Assembly (NCBI GenBank): GCA_039105265.1
Contig: JAPFFF010000052.1
Coordinates: 124,001 to 188,000 of the forward strand
Length of the DNA stretch: 64,000 nucleotides
Direction of reading: 5' to 3'
Origin: Tritrichomonas musculus
Lineage: Eukaryota > Parabasalia > Tritrichomonadida > Tritrichomonadidae
Below are positions 29,019-37,590 of the stretch, piece by piece; within the stretch, counting starts at the first letter, position 1; every line of letters begins with the position of its first letter. The notes under the pieces are model-generated. The model made no database searches, had not been told where the DNA came from, and saw only the letters and a program-made list of their open reading frames with translations. A program made the translations under genes and the position numbers.

Positions 29019-30701
29019 TTACTCAGGGGTTGTTAAATCATAAGGACCAATACGTACTGATGGTGGCATACCGTTTGGTCTAATTAAGATACTAATTGAT
29101 ATATCTGTTAATAAGCATAATAATGGAGGTGTATCTACTTCCTGTCTAAATGGATTATCTGCCTTTTGACTACATATCAATTCGAAGTTAATAGGTGCAA
29201 GACTTGAAAGACCTTGTTGATATGTTCCATCTGTTTCAGTAGGAAGACCTATAAAGAATGAGGACCTATCACTTGGATAATAGCCTGTTGTATTTTCATT
29301 ATACTGATTCTCATTAGCTAGACTTGCAACAACCTCTTTATTAAATCCATTTTGCTCTCCGTTCATGTTCATTGCATTCTGGCAATATTCGAGGAACTCT
29401 GGATACTTACCATTCGTACCAAATGCTTTAGCAGGAATATTATTGTAATTACCACAATTCATATGAAATGCTTCAAACATAGGATTCTTGAAGTATGTCT
29501 TATGTGTATGCTTGAGTGGGAATAAGCAAAACATACTATCTACAAAATTAGGTGTAATAGTAATAGTTGCTTTATCTTGTTCATTATTAAGAGGTCTTGT
29601 ACAAGTGTAAAATGACATAATCTGTGTTGGGAATGTAAGTGGATGTTGAGGGTTAGCATATCTTTGAACAAGTGCTGTATATACAGATTCATGAATACCA
29701 AAACAAGGTATAATACTTGCACATTCTTCAATGGAATAATCAACAACACTCCAGGTTCTCCAATCACTGTAAATAGTTCGGTCAACTCTTGTCTTAGCAT
29801 TGCCAGTACCTGCAACTTCATATGCTCCTCCATGATTTTCACCAACAGGTGGAAGATTCTTGGGGTGATTAATCTTATCCATTGCTATTTTAGTTGTACT
29901 TGTCCACATCCATATTGGTTCTCCAATAGGTCGAAATTCATTTGTAATTTCATCAACATTGAAGTCTTTCATTATATGTGGATTAGCAACCAATCTCTTT
30001 TCAAAACCAACTGGACAATATACCATACCAGCTGTTGAAAAGTATAGACGTAATTCGATTTTACCTGCAAATGCTGGCAAGTACTTGATATTAGATAAAG
30101 GTAGGAATCGTCGCAAATCAATCTTTAATCTAATTGTTGATGTGACTTCCGTTACATTTTGGTTAAGGTTGGCAACAAAACCACATCTCCTTCCATGAGT
30201 ATCATTCCAAATATCCTTATGTCTTGCTTTACTATATATATCAGCTCTTTTAGTAACTTCATTTGCACAACATGCTGTTAAAAAGGATTCTTCGCATGCA
30301 AAGTTCTGGGTATAAAGCGTCATACCATTAGCTACAATTTCATACTTCTCAACAGCATCTCGAGCATCCTTAAAACCAAACCATACCTTACCAAAATTAT
30401 ATCCATCAACATTTTCTAAATTACTAGCTATTGGTTTATCAATCTTTAATGTCACTTTCATATCTGCTCGAATAAAACCATTATATATATCAGCAGTATT
30501 ATGAGTATTAGGAGAGATAATACATGTTGTATATGAACCACTCTTAATTGGTGGTGATGGTGAATACGAAGTTTGTGGATTTAATGAGTATGCCTTATTA
30601 GTATCACTAAGTGCTATGCAATTATCGACAACATCAAAGTAAGATGCAATCTGTGTACAAACCTCTGCTGAGGTTTTCATATAGGATTCCTTGTTGAGCA
30701 T
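29019..30701 (-). CDS. Candidate major capsid protein (double jelly-roll type)
   Basis: 560 residues with even composition, rich in aromatic residues and predicted beta-strands. Size, solubility, lack of enzyme motifs and its place after the packaging ATPase block fit the double jelly-roll major capsid protein found in Polintons. No short motif proves it. About residues 240-305 differ strongly between the two copies while the rest is nearly the same, as expected for an exposed loop between strands. The C-terminal strand region reads ISISILIRPNG...VRIGPYDL. A structure prediction would settle the call. Confidence 0.65.
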   Translation of the reverse strand: MLNKESYMKTSAEVCTQIASYFDVVDNCIALSDTNKAYSLNPQTSYSPSPPIKSGSYTTCIISPNTHNTADIYNGFIRADMKVTLKIDKPIASNLENVDGYNFGKVWFGFKDARDAVEKYEIVANGMTLYTQNFACEESFLTACCANEVTKRADIYSKARHKDIWNDTHGRRCGFVANLNQNVTEVTSTIRLKIDLRRFLPLSNIKYLPAFAGKIELRLYFSTAGMVYCPVGFEKRLVANPHIMKDFNVDEITNEFRPIGEPIWMWTSTTKIAMDKINHPKNLPPVGENHGGAYEVAGTGNAKTRVDRTIYSDWRTWSVVDYSIEECASIIPCFGIHESVYTALVQRYANPQHPLTFPTQIMSFYTCTRPLNNEQDKATITITPNFVDSMFCLFPLKHTHKTYFKNPMFEAFHMNCGNYNNIPAKAFGTNGKYPEFLEYCQNAMNMNGEQNGFNKEVVASLANENQYNENTTGYYPSDRSSFFIGLPTETDGTYQQGLSSLAPINFELICSQKADNPFRQEVDTPPLLCLLTDISISILIRPNGMPPSVRIGPYDLTTPE

Positions 30702-30718
30702 TTTAGATAGAAAAAAAT

Positions 30719-31270
30719 TTACATCATATCTTCAAAGATGCGATTTCTCCTACCAATAGGTCTCATAGGTATATATTGAGGTTGTTGTTCTTCTTCATAT
30801 TGTTGTGGCGGTTCTTCAGGAACATACTGTTGTCTTGGTTTACTCATCCTTTTATCAACAACCTCCTTTATCATACGTCTCTGTTCTTTCTTCTCTCGAC
30901 TTATCTTCATTTCTTCACCTAGTGATTTTAGCTGTTTTAGTATTTCCTCATTCACAGTAGGGTCATAAACTTGGCTTTGTTGAGTTTTTCGAGGTTTTGG
31001 AGGTTTTCGTGCAGCTTTCGAACTTATTGACTTTCTTGGCTTTTCTTCAAGTTCCTCATGTTCTTCACTGTCTGAGTTTTCTTGAGTATCTTCGTTATTT
31101 TCACTGTCTGAGTTTTCTTGATATTCTCGAGTTATTGGAGTTTTTCGCTGTTTTACAATATACTTGTCTTTGGTTTTCGTAGGAAGCACTTCCCAATCTG
31201 GGTCATCCCTTCCATTCAACCATTTATGAATAACTGCAAGTCTCTTAGAACCTGTTAGATGTTTTGACAT
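30719..31270 (-). CDS. Charged Maverick protein (183 aa), possible core protein
   Basis: A basic N-terminal part (KRLAVIHKWLNGRDDPDW), two ENSDSE-type acidic repeats, then KPRK/KPPKPRK basic Pro-rich patches, a short helix with alternating Lys and Glu, and an Arg-rich end (IGRRNRIFEDMM). Alternating acidic and basic low-complexity blocks fit a DNA-condensing or scaffold protein (inference). It is 17 bp upstream of the capsid gene. One residue differs in copy 2. Confidence 0.6.
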   Translation of the reverse strand: MSKHLTGSKRLAVIHKWLNGRDDPDWEVLPTKTKDKYIVKQRKTPITREYQENSDSENNEDTQENSDSEEHEELEEKPRKSISSKAARKPPKPRKTQQSQVYDPTVNEEILKQLKSLGEEMKISREKKEQRRMIKEVVDKRMSKPRQQYVPEEPPQQYEEEQQPQYIPMRPIGRRNRIFEDMM

Positions 31271-31309
31271 TTAAAAATAAACAAAAAAAGTCTATAAATT
31301 GAGTTTTCA

Positions 31310-31729
31310 TTAGATGTAGGTTCTTGAATGATGGTTTGTACTAAAGTCACTCTCTTGAAATGGTTTCTCTGGTTTCGGTGTATATGCTGATTTTTCAAGA
31401 GGTGCTTTAATTGATTCACCCTTTGCAGATTTATTAATTGATGATAATGCAGTTTTCACATTTCCTTCAGGTACATACTTTAATGCTGTGTCGGCTATAT
31501 TTGCTATTTTATTTCTTGTACTATCGCTCAAGAAGCTTTCACCAAGACCTTTCGCAACTTTACCAATAAGGCCAGAATGCTTAGTTAATCCACTTGTTGA
31601 AACATCTAATAATTTACTTGCGAGACCACCCGAAACACTATCTGCAGCTCCCATTAAGACTTTACCACCTAAGCCGATTCCTCCTTTTATCATCTCTCTC
31701 CATATAGAATAATTTGGATCAATTCCCAT
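31310..31729 (-). CDS. Small Gly/Ala-rich amphipathic Maverick protein (139 aa)
   Basis: Residues 15-50 are Gly/Ala/Leu-rich (GGIGLGGKVLMGAADSVSGG) and could form a membrane-active helix; the middle is amphipathic, and the tail Pro/Lys-rich. Small virion proteins that disturb membranes, such as adenovirus pVI, have this make-up, but no homology is claimed. It sits 17 bp after the ATPase gene. Its first 15 residues are unlike those of copy 2. Confidence 0.6.
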   Translation of the reverse strand: MGIDPNYSIWREMIKGGIGLGGKVLMGAADSVSGGLASKLLDVSTSGLTKHSGLIGKVAKGLGESFLSDSTRNKIANIADTALKYVPEGNVKTALSSINKSAKGESIKAPLEKSAYTPKPEKPFQESDFSTNHHSRTYI

Positions 31730-31746
31730 TTTTAAAAAATAAAAAA

Positions 31747-32613
31747 TTATTCGAAATAGTACTTATTAGCAGAAATATTCATTACGAACTTCTCATGTGG
31801 TTCTTTATGTTGTAAGTATTCAGCTACTGTCTGCTTCGTATTTAATGAGTTATTAGTTTGTTGCAACAAGCTAGTAAAATCTTCCTCACTATATCCTGTA
31901 TAACATATGATATCTGTTGCTAACCTTTTAGCATTCATATGAACAAATCGAATAGTTTGGATAGCCATGATACATGTTAAATTATAGTGTCTTGTCTTGG
32001 TTAACAACTTGATAAATTCACTATTACCATTCTTTAATAAATCACTACCTGCACAATCATCTAGTATCAATAATGTGTTATATGGATATGATGATGTTTC
32101 ATACTTGACTAACTTATTGGCTATATATATTATTTTATCATTGAGCTCATTTAAATGATGCTTCTCAATGAGCCTCCTCATTTCGTCATTGGTCTCTTTC
32201 ATTCGAGATAATACATATTTGACAATAGCATAATACTTTATCTTTCTTCGAAGATGTCTTTTAAGATAACTCATTAATTCTCTTTCCTTTACATAATCGA
32301 TTCTTGATTGTATCTGTTTATTAAGTGTTTCAGCTGTTTTATCCATTTTACCAGAGCTTGAGCAAAATATTATCTTTTGGTAGTATGGATGTTTAAACAA
32401 CCTCTCTGTTATCATAATATGTCTCCATATCCAAAAACTTTTACCAGCACCTGGTTTACCAATTAAAAAGATAATTCCATTTGTACTAAAAGGATAATCA
32501 GGTGATAATGGTTTAATCAAAGCACCATCTATCTCTTTCATGTTCTTTCGTAAGGTCTCTTTAATCAATGTTTCTACTTTATTTATTAGTTCTGCACTTG
32601 GGGGTTCATCCAT
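31747..32613 (-). CDS. FtsK/HerA-type (A32-like) genome-packaging ATPase
   Basis: 288 residues. Walker A is IGKPGAGKS (51-59) and Walker B is LLILDDCAG (181-189), with a sensor-like segment IMAIQTIR near 215. Length and layout match the packaging ATPases of Polintons, virophages and NCLDV, which pump DNA into capsids. It follows the integrase gene by 10 bp. Copy 2 differs at one residue beside Walker A. Confidence 0.9.
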   Translation of the reverse strand: MDEPPSAELINKVETLIKETLRKNMKEIDGALIKPLSPDYPFSTNGIIFLIGKPGAGKSFWIWRHIMITERLFKHPYYQKIIFCSSSGKMDKTAETLNKQIQSRIDYVKERELMSYLKRHLRRKIKYYAIVKYVLSRMKETNDEMRRLIEKHHLNELNDKIIYIANKLVKYETSSYPYNTLLILDDCAGSDLLKNGNSEFIKLLTKTRHYNLTCIMAIQTIRFVHMNAKRLATDIICYTGYSEEDFTSLLQQTNNSLNTKQTVAEYLQHKEPHEKFVMNISANKYYFE

Positions 32614-32623
32614 TTACAAATTT

Positions 32624-33778
32624 TTAAATGTATTTCATAATTTTATCTGGTATTGGTTTGCCCTCAACCTTTTGACCTGCTTTAATTTGTCGTTCATAAT
32701 TTTTCTTTTGTTCCAACCAATATTGTCTTTCTGCTGTACCAAGTACTAATGGATTACCTCTCCTTACATCTCTAATAGTTTGTCTAGCAAAGGCATCATC
32801 ACCTTCGACTCCTTCCCATTTTAAATCATACTTACCAGTATCTTCATCAAAGTTATATATTTTTTCAATAATACCTTCTTTACCTTCATTTAGTCTTTCA
32901 GCTACTTTAATCCTTTTGTCTCTTGTCCTTAACAACCTATATCCAGGGAATGAACTAGTTGAACCATCTTTGGACTTGACCACAAACTGGTTACCTTTTT
33001 GTGAGTCAACTATATAAGACTCATTAGACAAATTACTTCTTCTTTTACCAAATGGTTCTTTTTCGAGTACTAACCTGACCTTCTCACCTGGATTAAAATG
33101 GTATGGATTAATGCGTGCATTCTTTTGTATGTACTTTATTTCATCCTCTGGAGTAATATCATTAGGTGCTTTATTATCTAAAGACCTATGAGGAGAGTTG
33201 TTATATATGTTGACCAAATCATGCATCTCCTTTGGTTGAATAAACCTATTTTCACCAATAGCATCTCTTATAGTTCTCATAAACCTATTAATAATGCCAA
33301 GTACATTATGGTTATTCTCAGTTGTTGTTCGGTATTTTATGTTCTTCTCTCTCATGAAGTCTAAGACTGTTGATGATAAATATGCTGCATCCTCATCACT
33401 TGTTATCGAATATACATGAGGTACATCATTAACAAATTTATGAAGTGCTGATAATACTTCTCTTGATCCTTTACCATTCATAGGATATGCATATGCTTTT
33501 CTGGTGTTGATATTGATGAACATTAGATAATTCAACCCACCTGCCTCTTTATTATTAATGAAGGTATCCATTTGATAACCATGAGGATGTTTGGATACAA
33601 TAGGAATAAATTGTGCTTTAGGTACTCTCTTATCATGTACTACTCTTTCATCAAAGTATTTCTTTGCTTCTTCTTCATTTAGATTCTCTTGTTTTGCCAT
33701 GCTAAGGTATTTGTCCAAGGTCTTCCATTTAGCTTTGTTGTATAATTTTTCATATGGGCTTGGTTCTTCTTTACTCAT
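32624..33778 (-). CDS. int: Retroviral-type DDE integrase with chromodomain-like tail
   Basis: 384 residues. A helical N-terminal part is followed by the rve catalytic core from about 55 to 190, with YQMDTF (Asp71) and TSDEDAAYLS (Asp128/130) and the segment LGIINRFMRTIRD. Next comes an SH3-like GEKVRLVL region, then near 305-350 a chromodomain-like unit with KYDLKWEG, often found on elements that read histone marks. It inserts the element with 5-6 bp duplications. The protein appears identical in both copies. Confidence 0.9.
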   Translation of the reverse strand: MSKEEPSPYEKLYNKAKWKTLDKYLSMAKQENLNEEEAKKYFDERVVHDKRVPKAQFIPIVSKHPHGYQMDTFINNKEAGGLNYLMFININTRKAYAYPMNGKGSREVLSALHKFVNDVPHVYSITSDEDAAYLSSTVLDFMREKNIKYRTTTENNHNVLGIINRFMRTIRDAIGENRFIQPKEMHDLVNIYNNSPHRSLDNKAPNDITPEDEIKYIQKNARINPYHFNPGEKVRLVLEKEPFGKRRSNLSNESYIVDSQKGNQFVVKSKDGSTSSFPGYRLLRTRDKRIKVAERLNEGKEGIIEKIYNFDEDTGKYDLKWEGVEGDDAFARQTIRDVRRGNPLVLGTAERQYWLEQKKNYERQIKAGQKVEGKPIPDKIMKYI

Positions 33779-33785
33779 TTATTTT

Positions 33786-34790
33786 TTAAATAAACATCTT
33801 ATCGTATTGAAGGAATTGCATTTCGATTACAAATGAATCTTTAGGAGGTAGTTTGGTTGGACAATTATAATGTGCATCACTATAGAAGTCTATCCAAAAC
33901 CTTTGGTCCATTGAGTTTAACTTGAAGTACTTAATAGGACTATATTCAACATCACTATCTCCAATATAGTTATGTAATGCTTGTTCACCAATAGATGAAT
34001 ATATTTTACATGGATGTCTGTCCCATATATTATCAAATATTAATGTCTTACTTAAAGTTAAATACTTCTTAGGGTTATTTTGATAAGCTCCTGTGCCTAT
34101 ATTAAACACATCTGCAAAGTCCTCATTCCAATCACCAATTTGGAAAAAATTGATAAATTGATTTGAATCTTCCTCTATATTATCATTATTTTTGGTATAT
34201 ATAATTTCATGAAAACCATCTTTATCATAATATCCATCTGTTTGAATATCTCGATATGCAATTAATGAATCATTTTGGGAAAATGCGTGTCCATATTGTC
34301 CATGCATAGCTATCCAAGATTTCATCGCGGTGTTGACAGCATCAAAGAACCCTCTTAAGTCCCCTTCCTCTGACACCCAATCAATAACATCAAAATTTGC
34401 TATCCATTTCCAAGTAGGCTCTTTTTCATATTCTACTTTGATCTCGTCCTGGTAGAATTTATCAAGTAGTTCTTGAGTTAAAATAGGGTCGTTTATATTT
34501 CCTCCATGTAAAACAAAGTAGTCTTTTTGTACTTTAAATATAGTCACATTAAATTCTAATTTGCGTCTTCTCTTAATGATATGTGCTGAACGAACACCAA
34601 CAATAGATTCCCCTTTGTTTGCAGTTGACCATTCTGGTGGGAAATTAAACCAATACCTATTAAATTTAGCTTTATCATGTTGAGCATCCTCAAGGAAGTA
34701 GGCTGTTTCGATTGGAAGAGGTGTATTGCCATCATTAACTATATTATCTCGATTAGGATATAGAGTTTTAACACTTGGTGGTAATTCCAT
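33786..34790 (-). CDS. Candidate minor capsid (penton) protein
   Basis: 334 residues between the protease and integrase genes, 7 bp before the latter. Trp/Tyr/Phe-rich, beta-rich, without low complexity; it ends in the strand-like FVIEMQFLQYDKMFI. In Polintons the single jelly-roll minor capsid gene is commonly found near protease and ATPase genes, so I assign it by position and character. Differences from copy 2 cluster around residues 225-270. Confidence 0.5.
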   Translation of the reverse strand: MELPPSVKTLYPNRDNIVNDGNTPLPIETAYFLEDAQHDKAKFNRYWFNFPPEWSTANKGESIVGVRSAHIIKRRRKLEFNVTIFKVQKDYFVLHGGNINDPILTQELLDKFYQDEIKVEYEKEPTWKWIANFDVIDWVSEEGDLRGFFDAVNTAMKSWIAMHGQYGHAFSQNDSLIAYRDIQTDGYYDKDGFHEIIYTKNNDNIEEDSNQFINFFQIGDWNEDFADVFNIGTGAYQNNPKKYLTLSKTLIFDNIWDRHPCKIYSSIGEQALHNYIGDSDVEYSPIKYFKLNSMDQRFWIDFYSDAHYNCPTKLPPKDSFVIEMQFLQYDKMFI

Positions 34791-34811
34791 TTCGAGTTAA
34801 ATAAAAAGTCT

Positions 34812-36350
34812 TTATTTATATGCAACACCTGTTTCTAATTCATTGTTTTGAAGTTCTCGAAGTATCCTTTTTCTAATATCTGGTATATCGCGTTGTCTAA
34901 ACTTACCACTTCCTTCATGCAAAAAGGTACGACAAGCTTCCATTAGAAACACTCCACAATCCTTGTTATTCCTTTGACTAGGTACATCGTAATATTTTGC
35001 TTTTAAATCACCTGTTGCTGAAATATTGATCCACTTATTAAGTGTCTTTACCTCTGGTTCCATTGACTTATTTTCAGAGTCATAGCATTCGATTCTTTTC
35101 TTTGAATATCGAACAATACATAAAATCCAATGTTCTCCATCTGAGCAAATGGGGACAAATACTTTATCGAACTTTGAAAATGACTTTTTACCTGAGATAG
35201 GACTTTTCATCAGTTCATGTATTTTTTCTTTATCATTAGTCTCATATGCTATAGAAAGGAGGGTATAAAATGCAGTAGGTAAAACCAATATTTTCTTTTT
35301 ATCAAACTCTGCCTCATCTTGACCAGGTTGTTTATTCAATCTCTTTCCTTTTTCATATAGAAGTTTCAAGTAGTCATCAATAACATCTTCTTCTATATTT
35401 TCATCATTGACTAAACTCCTCCAATCATGAATCCTATTATGTCCTTGGTCTACTGTATACTCTCCTTCCTTCTGTGGTGTCATACGGGGTTGTCTTGGAG
35501 GAGGACTAGTACCTCGAGAGGTATGTGATGATGGAAACTGTGGAGGTGGTGATGAAGGAGGAGGAGGTGGTGGAGGTGGAGGTGAACGAGGTCGTTTTGA
35601 TTTTGTCTTAGGTTGTTTTGATTTTTTCTTAGATCTATCATCCTCGTCTAAATTTGTACTACCTTGAAGTAAACGTTGAATTCTGTTTTGATTGAGATTC
35701 TTTTTTGGTGGTGATGGTGGTGGTGGTAACTCATCGTCTGATAATCTATCTTGTAAATATCTTGTTCGATACTCTCTAAGAGGTCTGGGTAATGGAGCCA
35801 ATTCTGGTATATCATCTGTTTGAACACCTCTAGTTTTATATTCTTTCTTATCACTTTTCAATGTTCTTTCTTTCATCTGCTCTCTCAGTTCTCTAGCTGC
35901 TTGTTTTTCCTCCTCAGTCTTCATTCGAGATATCCTTATGTTGATAATATCATAATGTAATTTTATCTCTGTTAATATACCTTGATTTGATTCTTGGAGA
36001 GTATATTGATATGGCTTTAATACTGTTATGTAATGCCCATGTTCATCTTTATCATCTTGATTTTTCTTAATAGCAAACACACAACCTGTAAATTTTGCTT
36101 TTGGTCTCTCTCTCTTGAGTCTATTAGCAAATTCAAGTACGTCTCTAAAAGCTATACTAGTATTTAAATATGTCTCATATAATTTTTGTAGATTTATTTG
36201 ATTATTAGAGAACTTCCATATAGTTTGACCCAAACCTCTTGTTAATCTTGCAACATCTCTATCAACTAGTTTAGGTCGAAATTTAAGAGTACCTTGTAGT
36301 AGTTGTATTTTATTGTTAGGTTTTGTTTGTGTACCTATGTCACTTGTCAT
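34812..36350 (-). CDS. Adenain/Ulp1-like cysteine protease
   Basis: 512 residues. The C-terminal third has the C48/adenain catalytic order: His407 in GEHW, Asp424 in CYDSEN, Gln459 in PSQRNN and Cys465 in KDCGVF. Such proteases process capsid proteins. The N-terminal 170 residues form a separate folded part, joined by a long linker of Pro runs and Lys/Arg-rich SKRPRS-type repeats. Part of the linker (about residues 190-220) is quite different from copy 2, although both flanks match closely. Confidence 0.9.
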   Translation of the reverse strand: MTSDIGTQTKPNNKIQLLQGTLKFRPKLVDRDVARLTRGLGQTIWKFSNNQINLQKLYETYLNTSIAFRDVLEFANRLKRERPKAKFTGCVFAIKKNQDDKDEHGHYITVLKPYQYTLQESNQGILTEIKLHYDIINIRISRMKTEEEKQAARELREQMKERTLKSDKKEYKTRGVQTDDIPELAPLPRPLREYRTRYLQDRLSDDELPPPPSPPKKNLNQNRIQRLLQGSTNLDEDDRSKKKSKQPKTKSKRPRSPPPPPPPPPSSPPPQFPSSHTSRGTSPPPRQPRMTPQKEGEYTVDQGHNRIHDWRSLVNDENIEEDVIDDYLKLLYEKGKRLNKQPGQDEAEFDKKKILVLPTAFYTLLSIAYETNDKEKIHELMKSPISGKKSFSKFDKVFVPICSDGEHWILCIVRYSKKRIECYDSENKSMEPEVKTLNKWINISATGDLKAKYYDVPSQRNNKDCGVFLMEACRTFLHEGSGKFRQRDIPDIRKRILRELQNNELETGVAYK

Positions 36351-36391
36351 TTAAAAATCAAAAAAAAGAAATAAGAAGAAGATGTTGTTTA

Positions 36392-36652
36392 TTAAGGAAG
36401 GTTATCAAGGCTGCTGTTGATATCATCAACGTTGACCTTCATCTTTGCAAGGTCATCAATGACAGAATCGAGTTTTAAGGATATCAGGTTGGCCCTATTA
36501 AGAACCTCATCAAGTCGTTGGTTGAGTTGATCAATTTGGAGCAACAAGTAAGTTTCAGTCTGGTCTATCTTTGCTTCAAGCTTTTGCTTTTCATCCATGA
36601 TTTTGGTGTTGAGCATTTCAGTGGTCAATCGTATCTTCTTATCGATATTCAT
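36392..36652 (-). CDS. Small coiled-coil Maverick protein (86 aa)
   Basis: Start at ATG 36652; a TTG one codon earlier is not needed. The whole protein is a heptad-patterned helix (KLEAKIDQTETYLLLQIDQL, then LDEVLNRANLISLKLDSVID), so a dimeric or trimeric coiled coil. A TCACTTTTTT box precedes it. The role is unknown; it is identical in copy 2. Confidence 0.65.
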   Translation of the reverse strand: MNIDKKIRLTTEMLNTKIMDEKQKLEAKIDQTETYLLLQIDQLNQRLDEVLNRANLISLKLDSVIDDLAKMKVNVDDINSSLDNLP

Positions 36653-36722
36653 CAAAGAAAAAAGTGAAATGACTAAATATTTTTCTATTGTTTATTTCAT
36701 TTTTTTTTTTATTTCTGTATAA

Positions 36723-36986
36723 ATGGCTAATTACATGACCATAAAAGAGCGTATATATATCCTCTATAAAATAGTATCTAACCTCTATGATTATAGATGT
36801 GAGACTAATGAGGGTGTATGTGGTATTTTAATTAATAAGATAAAAGAGTTAGCTGCTGAGTATTTCGAACCTGAATTTCTTGGTGTAATGATGAAAGATG
36901 GTGATTTGGAATTTATCGACCAAATAGAACATTTTGCCTTTGAGTTCTTAGAGTACCAAATATCTAATCTGCCCTCGCATTTATAA
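36723..36986 (+). CDS. Small Maverick protein, unknown (87 aa)
   Basis: Divergent from the coiled-coil gene and overlapping the end of the HNH gene by 23 bp tail to tail. Helical, with MTIKERIYILYKIVSNLYDY, two Cys and an acidic middle. It is conserved in copy 2 with three changes, near the C-terminus. No family is recognised. Confidence 0.6.
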   Translation: MANYMTIKERIYILYKIVSNLYDYRCETNEGVCGILINKIKELAAEYFEPEFLGVMMKDGDLEFIDQIEHFAFEFLEYQISNLPSHL

Positions 36987-37299
36987 TTTTGGGCATATCC
37001 CTGTTATAGTTACTATCAGTTGGGGTTATCCATCTTAAGTTGCTTAGATGGTAGTCAGCCCTATTCCTATTGATATGGTCTACCTCTATTTTATGTTGTG
37101 GGTCATCATTAGGTATGAACTGTCTTGCTATAAGTACATGTTTCAAGTAGTAGTCGCCATTTAGACATACTCGTATATACCCCTTAATATGTTTTGCATC
37201 TTTGCATATAAAATGATTACTCTTACGTCTTATAGTAAAGGGGTACCTATTCAGTATCTCATAGTCGTTAGTAAAGCCTTTGAGTGGCACAAATGACAT
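36964..37299 (-). CDS. HNH endonuclease (homing-type)
   Basis: 111 residues. The HNH core reads EVDHINRNRADYHLSNLRWI, followed by TPTDSNYN, as in phage and homing HNH nucleases. The N-terminal half (GYIRVCLNGDYYLKHVLIA) is the strand-helix part usual before the core. Its start is 17 bp from the terminal repeat. It may nick DNA for spreading of the end region or help replication or insertion (inference). Fifteen residues differ from copy 2, far more than in the integrase. Confidence 0.85.
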   Translation of the reverse strand: MSFVPLKGFTNDYEILNRYPFTIRRKSNHFICKDAKHIKGYIRVCLNGDYYLKHVLIARQFIPNDDPQHKIEVDHINRNRADYHLSNLRWITPTDSNYNRDMPKIINARAD

Positions 37300-37315
37300 T
37301 TACATATAGAAAGAA

Positions 37316-37585
37316 ATAGGTACGAGATTCTCGGGGCTGGTACCTGTGCCGTTTCATAGATGGGCGGTTGTGGGGTGGGGTACCTGTGCCGTTTCATTGA
37401 TGGGTGGTAGGGGTGGGGACCCTGTGCCGTTTCATAGATGGGGAGCAGTAGTGAGAACATTTTTATTTTTTTTTTTTTCTTTTTTTTTTTTTTTCTTTTC
37501 TTTTTTTTTTTCTTTTTTTTTTTTAACTAGTTCGTGTTGACGGTGTGGCTACAGGCCCACCGGAAACCGACTAGTATATACTACT
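37316..37585 (-). repeat. Maverick copy 1, right terminal inverted repeat
   Basis: Reverse complement of 11957-12228. The G+C-rich block is the same base for base; the A runs differ slightly in length. Confidence 0.95.
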
Positions 37586-37590
37586 AAAGC
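37586..37590. repeat. Maverick target-site duplication, right copy
   Basis: AAAGC, matching 11952-11956. Confidence 0.85.

Larger units (their letters stand above)
11957..37585 (-). mobile_element. Maverick/Polinton element, copy 1, looks whole
   Basis: 25,629 bp bounded by near-identical terminal repeats of about 270 bp that begin 5'-AG, with a 5-bp duplication. It carries the diagnostic set: protein-primed PolB, retroviral-type integrase, packaging ATPase, adenain-like protease and candidate capsid proteins. Seventeen of the genes I accept read on the minus strand and four on the plus. All frames look open, so I see no breaks. The two termini differ only in the lengths of A runs, and it sits in a MULE frame that is open on both sides, so the insertion is probably recent. 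It is treated here as a captured virus-like element. Confidence 0.95.
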
